Below are positions 57,982-64,000 of a DNA stretch of 64,000 nt, in pieces. Location of the stretch: NCBI GenBank assembly GCA_033063855.1, contig CP093829.1:5714243-5778242 (forward strand), in the 5' to 3' direction. The stretch comes from Smittia aterrima (Eukaryota > Arthropoda > Insecta > Diptera > Chironomidae). The notes below the pieces were generated by a model. It searched no databases. It saw nothing but the letters and a program-made list of their open reading frames with translations, and was not told where the DNA came from. A program made the translations under genes and the position numbers. Every line of letters begins with the position of its first letter. Position 1 is the first letter of the stretch.

Positions 57982-58890
57982 TTATAACCTTATACTGAAA
58001 AAGACATTAACGATGAGCACGACTGCTAAAATCACTGGAATGTAGCCAGATAATGTTTGAAAAATACGATAAAAATCCAAGCTTCCTGAAATAATATTTT
58101 TGTTATAGAAATTTCTTCGATTAGAGTAAACTTAAATAAAATTACTTCCGGGCTCGAACATTTCTGTGAGTGATTTTATGAAAACTTCAATAGTTTCTGG
58201 ACCAATCCCTGTCAGCTCGTTGACTGCACCATGGAAATCTCCTTCATGGATATCTAATAATTATATTGACACAAAATTATTTCGCTTCTACAAATGGATT
58301 CACTAAAATCACCATAAGTAATTTCATCCAATCCAGTTAAAGGTTTTCCTATAGTTTGATAACCTACTTGATACGAATCTAATAAAAAAAAAAAAATAAT
58401 ATTTAGGCTTTTAAATTTAAAATTATGATGATCACCTTGAAGCAAGTTTTGTGTCCAAGTCCCGACACCAAATCTAGGAGTCCTTCTTCCAGAAATATCT
58501 GATAAAAATAAAAAAATTATTTTCTCTAATAAAAAGGGTTTCAAGTTGTTCACTCAAAATACCATAAACTAAACGATCGGCCTCATCAAAAATGGGTCCA
58601 GTAGAATCTAAAACTTTTTCTCCGATACCTAATGAAAATAAAGTAAAAAATTATTTCCTAAAAATTTGAGTTGCTGCGTCTAAGAACCTTCAACAAATTC
58701 GGCGAGAGAAGCCCCAAGACCGTTTGGAGGTGATGATTCAACATACTGCTGGGCAAGTTGAGGAGCTCCTTGAATTCCATCTGACGAAATCACAATACTT
58801 ATCATAGTCTCTGGAATTATTCAATTTTGTAAAATATCTACCAAAATTTATTGCAAGGATTGCGACGAGAGCACAAATATTGAATGTCAT
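57982..58890 (-). CDS. Mini-exon family protein 3, 182 aa
   Basis: Seven exons: 58842-58890, 58688-58780, 58563-58628, 58436-58498, 58313-58378, 58146-58253, 57982-58085, all internal borders in phase 1. Signal peptide MTFNICALVAILAINFG, then the leader DGIQGAPQLAQ. A: SSPPNGLGASLAEFVEG; B: VLDSTGPIFDEADRLVYG; A2: SGRRTPRFGVGTWTQNLLQG; B2: GYQTIGKPLTGLDEITYG; helix: DFHGAVNELTGIGPETIEVF; tail: GYIPVILAVVLIVNVFFSIRL. The tail exon is shorter (104 bases) than in genes 4 and 6 (140). It has a single hydrophobic stretch with a one- to three-residue polar end, fitting a membrane anchor or a GPI signal. Confidence 0.68.
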
Positions 58891-59863
58891 GTTGTTTTTT
58901 TGAGGTTGAAGTGGTAACAGAGCTAGACTGATAACGTTTTCTCAATTCGAGTTCTTCTTTATAGCAATGAAACTTATTGCTCATTTGAGGTTCGTTACCA
59001 TTTCTTAAGCGTGCATTTTTGTTTTTGTCTGATCATGTGCTGAACTTTCTCGAAGTTTTTGGCAGTCACTTCATATTTGCAGATCATGCTTATGAAAGGC
59101 AAGTGGCTTTATTGACATCATACGGTAAACAAGTCTGCACACGTTTTTTTCGTTTGTTTTCAATTAGTCAAACTGACGAAACACACAAAAGTTGAACGAC
59201 TCGGTTGACGTTGCCTACTTGTTTATCGTTTGCTCCTTGTTCGGATTAATAATAATTCCTGTGGGCAACCTGTGAAAAATGAAATTTAAATAAAGAGAAA
59301 ATTTATTTTGTAATAAAAGAATTAAAAGCAATGCATTCTTGAGCTTTTAGAAGTTAAACCAAATGGAAATGAAACGTATGACCTGATGTATAAAACTTTC
59401 GGAATAAAACATTCCGATCAACTTCAAAACTTTAAGTGTGACATGCTGAAATAATAAGAATAATATAGAAATAAGGAAAACTTTAAGAAAACTCGGGAAA
59501 ACTCGAAGAGATTCGTCTCGACGGGCGGCAACGCGGAAGGATACAGCCTTTTCTAAAGCAGCATTCAGCACAACAATGTCTCAACGGAAAACGTCTTGAT
59601 CGAATACGGCATTCACGGCATGAACCTTAAAATTCGAGGTTTCTTGAAATCGAATATAAAAGAGATAAATAATGCAATCTCCAATTTTCTTATACAAGTT
59701 TAGGTAGTAGTAACAAATTTAATTTGATAAATTGGCGGTAATTTCACAATTTAAATAAAAATGTTGTAGTCCGGAATTTTTTATTCATTGAACAATCAAG
59801 ACATGGTCTCAAGAGGAAGCCGTGGTCGTTACATGTAAATTTATGCAATTAAAATGAATTCTC
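58891..59863. other. Spacer between mini-exon genes 3 and 4
   Basis: 973 bases. The promoter-proximal block near 58935-59000 (CTCAATTCGAGTTCTT, TTATAGCAATGAAACTTATT) recurs before genes 4 and 6 and gives CTATAAA on the minus strand. A degenerate motif ACTGACGAAACACACAAAAG with GAACGACTCGGTTGACG lies at 59172. No gene seen. Confidence 0.5.
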
Positions 59864-60821
59864 TTATAATCTTATACTTAAAGAGAAACAGATGACGAGC
59901 ACGATTGTTAAAAACGATCCTAAATGTGGTAACAAACCGGTTGGAATTAATGGAGTGATGTAGGCAGATAATGTTTTCAAAATATTTTGAAAATCCAAGC
60001 TTCCTTTAATAATAATTTTGTTATAGATATTTCTTCGAATATGCAGTAAACTTAATGAATAAATTTACCCCCTTGCTCAAACATTTCTCTGAGTGATTTT
60101 ATGAAACCTTCAATAGTTTCTGGACCAATCCTTGTCAGCTCGTGGACTGCACCATGAAAATCTCCTTTATGGATATCTAATGAAAATATTGGCACAAAAT
60201 TGTTTCTCTTCTACAAATGGATTCACTCAAATCACCTTCAATAATTTGATCCAATCCAGGTAAAAGTTCTCCGAGAGTAAGATTACCTAAATGAAACACA
60301 TCTAATAAAAATGAACAATTATTATTTCGGCTGCTAAATTTAAATTTATGATTATCACCTCGAAGCAACTTTTGGTTCCAAACCCCGACACCAAATCGAG
60401 GAGTCCTTCTTCCAGAGAATTCTGATGGAAATAAAAAGATTATATCTTCTAATAAAAAGTGATTCAAGTTGTTCATTCAAAATACCATAAAGTGCACGAT
60501 CGGTCCCATAAAAATAAGGATATGTAAAATTTAAAACTTGGTCTCCGGTACCTAATGAAAATAAAGTAAAAATTTATTTCCTAAAAATTTGAGCTGCTGC
60601 GTCTAAGAACCTTCATAAATTTCGTGGACAACAAAACCCGGACCCTTAGGAGGTGGCGATTCGTTATCCGGATCCTCCTGGCCAGGTTGAGGAGCTCCTT
60701 GAATTCCATCTGATAAAATCACAATATTTATCAAAGTTTCTGGAATTATTCACTTTGTAAAATATCTACCAAAATTTATTGCAAGGATCACGATGAAGGT
60801 TGCACAGATATTGAATTTCAT
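59864..60821 (-). CDS. Mini-exon family protein 4, 197 aa
   Basis: Exons 60770-60821, 60611-60709, 60486-60551, 60359-60421, 60236-60301, 60069-60176 and 59864-60003, all in phase 1. Signal peptide MKFNICATFIVILAINFG, leader DGIQGAPQPGQED; A: SPPPKGPGFVVHEIYEG; B: VLNFTYPYFYGTDRALYG; A2: SGRRTPRFGVGVWNQKLLRG; B2: GNLTLGELLPGLDQIIEG; helix: DFHGAVHELTRIGPETIEGF; tail: YITPLIPTGLLPHLGSFL then TIVLVICFSLSIRL. The B module differs most from its sisters (FTYPYFYGTDR), while exon lengths and tail are conserved. Confidence 0.68.
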
Positions 60822-61074
60822 TGTGTTTCTTTGAGGTTGAAGTGGTAACTGAGCTAGACTGATAACGTTTTCTCAATTCGAGTTCTTTTTTATAGCAACG
60901 AAACTTATTGCTCATTTGAGGTTCGTTGCCTTTTCTTAATCGAGGTGATTCAACTTTTGTGTTTGTCTGACCGTCTGCTGAACTTTTTCTCAAAGCTGGC
61001 AGTCACTTCATTTTTGCAAACTGAAAACTCAAACTGATCAAACACACAAAAGATGAACGACTCGATTGACGTTG

Positions 61075-61407
61075 CCATTTGCAAAGTAATAAAACAAAGT
61101 GAAGGCACCAAGATTAGGCGCTCCAATCAAATCTAACAGAAAGAAAAAGTATTTAAAGATCTTTAAATGAAAATAATTAAAAAATGAATTATAATGTAAA
61201 CTCAAAGGCACCTGAAACTATCTGATCGGTCCCAGAAGCGACGACTTTAAAAGGAAAAACTAATTTCAGCAATTAAACTAATTTATAGAATAAATCACCT
61301 TCAATAAATTTGGTGCAAATATTTTTCGCTCGATTTGTTTATTTTGTGAATTATCTACCGAAGTTTATTACAAGGAGAGCAAAAGTAGCACAAACAATGA
61401 ATTTCAT
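61075..61407 (-). pseudogene. Mini-exon family relic (gene-2 type)
   Basis: Recognisable exon remnants: signal exon 61359-61407 (MKFIVCATFALLVINFG), a stub of exon 2 near 61302-61316, part of the B module near 61212-61254 (PFKVVASGTDQIVSG), and the A2 module 61075-61132 (GAPNLGAFTLFYYFANG), whose donor GT is changed to GC. The second half of the gene is missing. It most resembles gene 2. Confidence 0.7.
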
Positions 61408-61429
61408 CTTGATTCTTTGAGGTTGAAGT

Positions 61430-61760
61430 TTACCAAAAATTCAACGACATGCTCATTTCGTAAAATTGATCAAACATGTGAATGTTGCAGAACAGACGTT
61501 TACTTGTTTTCGATTACTCCTTAAACCGCTCACACTTCAAATGATGTGACAGACGCTTTCCAAGCTGATCAAACATATAAAAAGAGTGAACGACTCGTTT
61601 GACGTCAAGAAAAGTTGAATTTACTAAAAATGATAACCGTTCAAAATCTAATTGGGCGGAGAACCATTCTTTAGTTTCTGACTTTCTCAATGATCGGATT
61701 TTTAAAAAATCAAGAGATTTTCTTGTTCCTTAGGAAGATTCTCAGAACTTTTAAAAAAAT
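61430..61760. repeat. Array spacer repeat, copy 2
   Basis: Matches 56690-57000 with small deletions. Contains TTGATCAAACATGTG at 61466 and CTGATCAAACATATA at 61565, followed by GTGAACGACTCGTTTGACGT. Confidence 0.65.
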
Positions 61761-61867
61761 TAAACTATACTTGTTAGTTATATTTTATTTTATTTAACAA
61801 TCGAATCATGATCTCAAGAGGAAGCCGCGGTCGTTATATGATTTTTTTTGCAATTGAATGAATTCTC

Positions 61868-62832
61868 TTATAACCTTATACTCAAAGAGAAAAAAATGAC
61901 GAGCACGATAGTTAAGATCGATCCTAAATGTGGCAACAAACAGGCTGGAATGAAAGGAGTGATGTAGGCAGATATTGTTCTCAAAATACGATGAAAATCC
62001 AAGCTTCCTGAAATTATATTTTTGTTAAAGATATTTCTTCGATTATGCAGTAAACTGATTGAACAAAATTACTTCCGGGCTCGAACATTCCTCCGAGTGA
62101 TTTTAAGAAAACGTGAATAGCTTCTGGAGCAATCCTTAACAGCTCGTCGACTGCCCCATGGATATCTCCTTTATGGATATCTAATGAAAATATTGGCACA
62201 AAATTATTTCTCTTCTTCAAATGGATTGACTCAATTCACCATCAATAATTTTATCCAATCCAGTTAAAAGTTCTCCGGCAGTAAGATTACCTAATTGAAA
62301 CGTATCTGATAAAAATGAACAATTAAATTAATTGAATTAATATTTCGGCTGCTAAATTTAAATTCATGATTATCACCTTGAAGAGCGTCTTGGGTCCAAC
62401 CCCCGAAACCAAATCGAGGAGTCCTTCGTCCAGAGAGTGCTGATTAAAATAAAAAGATTACTTCTTCTAATAAAAAGGGAATCAATTTTATCACTTAAAA
62501 TACCATAAACTAAACGATCGGCCCCATTCAAAACGTGTCCAGTAGTATCCAAAACTATTTCTCCGGTACCTAATAGAAATAAAGTAAAAATTATTTTCTT
62601 AAAATTTGAATTGCTGCGTCTAAGAACCTTCAACAACTTTGATGACATGAGACCCAGGACCGTTTGGAGGTGGCGATTTAACATCCTCCTGAGCAAGCTG
62701 GGGAGCTCCTTGAATTCCATCTGATGAAATCACAATAACTATCAAAGTCTCTGAAATTATTCATTTTGTAAAATATTTACCAAAATTTATCGCAAGGATC
62801 GCGACGAAGGTTGCACAAACAATGAATTTCAT
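61868..62832 (-). CDS. Mini-exon family protein 6, 195 aa
   Basis: Exons 62781-62832, 62628-62720, 62504-62569, 62377-62439, 62240-62305, 62073-62180 and 61868-62007, all symmetric phase 1. Signal peptide MKFIVCATFVAILAINFG; A: SPPPNGPGSHVIKVVEG; B: VLDTTGHVLNGADRLVYG; A2: SGRRTPRFGFGGWTQDALQG; B2: GNLTAGELLTGLDKIIDG; helix: DIHGAVDELLRIAPEAIHVF; tail: YITPFIPACLLPHLGSIL then TIVLVIFFSLSIRL. It is the clearest example of the family and the best template for searching. Expression site and role are unknown. Confidence 0.7.
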
Positions 62833-63506
62833 TTCGTTCCTTTGAGGTTTAAAAGGTAACTGAGCTCGACTGATAACGTTTTCTCAATTCGAGTGCGTTT
62901 TTATAGCAATGAAACATATTGCTCAATTGAAGCTCGTTACTACTTCCTTAATCGAGGTTCTTCAACTTTTGTGTTTGTCTGACCGTCTGCTGAACTTTTT
63001 CTCAAAGCTGGCAGTCACTTCATTTTTGCAAACTGATCAAGCATATGAGAGGCAAGTGACCCGCTGACGTCATAAATATGTCTGCATACTTGTTTTTCGT
63101 TTGTTCCTTGAACGAGGCTTCAACGCCAAATATTTTAATTGTCTGGCAGTTCATTAATATTCAAACTGATCAAACACACAATAGTTGAACAACATTAATT
63201 CTTGTGAGCAACCTGTAAAAAATGAAATTTAAATAAAGAGACGATTTATTTTGTTATAAAAAAATTATCAATTTTGTTTTATTTCTTCTCTTTTTAATAT
63301 TGAAATCGTTTATAACAAAGAATCCAACAAACCACAAATCGATCAACGTGTGACAATTTCATTTGTCTTTTAAAGTTAAAAACTTAAAAAAAATGCTTAG
63401 ACCTGAATTTTATTATTTAATTTTGGAATCAGTAGGCTAGCCAGATCCTCCCCTAGAGGAGGATTCGTCCTCCTTTCGAGACCGTGTCCTCCCCGCCAAA
63501 AATAGC
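62833..63506. other. Upstream region of mini-exon gene 6
   Basis: Carries the shared promoter block (62880-62945; CTATAAAAA on the minus strand) and spacer motifs CTGATCAAGCATATG at 63032 and CTGATCAAACACAC at 63165. A GC-rich insertion-like segment lies at 63428-63516. Confidence 0.5.
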
Positions 63507-63516
63507 GTTATAGAAT
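63428..63516. repeat. GC-rich segment with inverted CCTCC/GGAGG repeats
   Basis: GATCCTCCCCTAGAGGAGGA forms a short inverted repeat and is followed by TCGTCCTCC and GTGTCCTCCCC. Composition is unlike the AT-rich surroundings and it is absent from the parallel spacers at 56650 and 61430. Possibly the end of a small mobile element. Confidence 0.3.
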
Positions 63517-63960
63517 AAATTCATCAACATTGTCGTTTAACCAAAAACTCAACGACATGCTGATTTAGTAAAACTGATCAAACATGTGAAAGTTAAAGTC
63601 TTAACTTGCAGAACAGACGTTTATTTGTTTTCGATTACTCCTTAAACCGCTCACACTTCAAATGATGTGGCAGACGCTTTCCAAGCTGATCAAACATATA
63701 AGAGTGAACTACTCGTTTGACGTCAAAAAAAGTTGAATTTACTGAAAATGATTGCAGTTCAAAATCAAATTTGGAGAAGAAGCATTCTTTAGTTTCTGAC
63801 TTTCTCAACAATCGAAATTTTAAGAGATTTTCTTGCCAATCACATTTTCCAAATCTCAGCTTTTGTTCCTCTGCTAATATTTAAAGTTCAACTTTGAATT
63901 CCTTAGGATGATTCTCAGAACTTTAAAAAAATTTAAACTAGACTTGTTTGTAATATTTTA
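63507..63960. repeat. Array spacer repeat, copy 3, and flank of a further gene
   Basis: Matches 56653-57000, with motifs at 63574 and 63685. From about 63930 to the edge the sequence matches the 3' flank of genes 3, 4 and 6 (ATATTTTATTTTCTTAAACA, then GAAACATGACC), so another family member probably starts just beyond the window. Confidence 0.6.
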
Positions 63961-64000
63961 TTTTCTTAAACAATTGAAACATGACCTAAAAATGAAGCCT

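Overview
The window is nuclear DNA from an insect, most likely a lower dipteran (a midge-like nematoceran). It is AT-rich, most introns are 50-60 bases, and the clearest genes are insect orthologues: amphiphysin, G alpha q, boca, ribulose-phosphate epimerase, gustatory receptors, a CYP6-like P450 and a neuroparsin pair. The species call is inference from gene content. I see no rRNA, tRNA, CRISPR array or bacterial-type operon.

Layout. (1) 1-3.1 kb: two tandem minus-strand F-box genes, the first cut by the left edge. (2) 4.0-10.9 kb: five plus-strand gustatory receptor genes; four are near-identical units separated by decayed copies of a receptor last exon. (3) 11.1-12.6 kb: two divergent neuroparsin-like hormone genes. 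(4) 13.7-34.3 kb: a conserved block of Amph (minus, with an 8.6 kb first intron), a SMYD-type SET gene (plus, head to head with Amph) and G alpha q (plus, with a mutually exclusive exon pair). (5) 37.9-39.4 kb: Rpe and boca, head to head over 158 bases. (6) 40.2-42.2 kb: two threonine-rich mucin-like secreted proteins. (7) 42.7-46.7 kb: three minus-strand genes joining a leucine-rich-repeat domain to a BTB domain. (8) 47.2-48.9 kb: a P450. (9) 49.1-51.9 kb: four small single-pass cysteine-rich membrane proteins with tiny first exons. (10) 54.2-64 kb: a minus-strand array of an unrecognised secreted or membrane-anchored family built from small exons that all have symmetric phase-1 boundaries: five complete genes, one relic, and the flank of a further copy at the right edge.

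The conserved genes sit in the middle and are single copy, with large introns and shared promoters. The flanks are lineage-specific tandem families (F-box, receptors, mucins, LRR-BTB, cysteine-rich membrane proteins, mini-exon family) that carry relics of their own duplication. The most novel item is the mini-exon array: each member can be joined end to end as a signal peptide, two alternating module pairs, a helix and a hydrophobic tail, and recurring motifs lie in the spacers. Exon coordinates below were worked out by hand from splice sites and reading frame, without transcript data.
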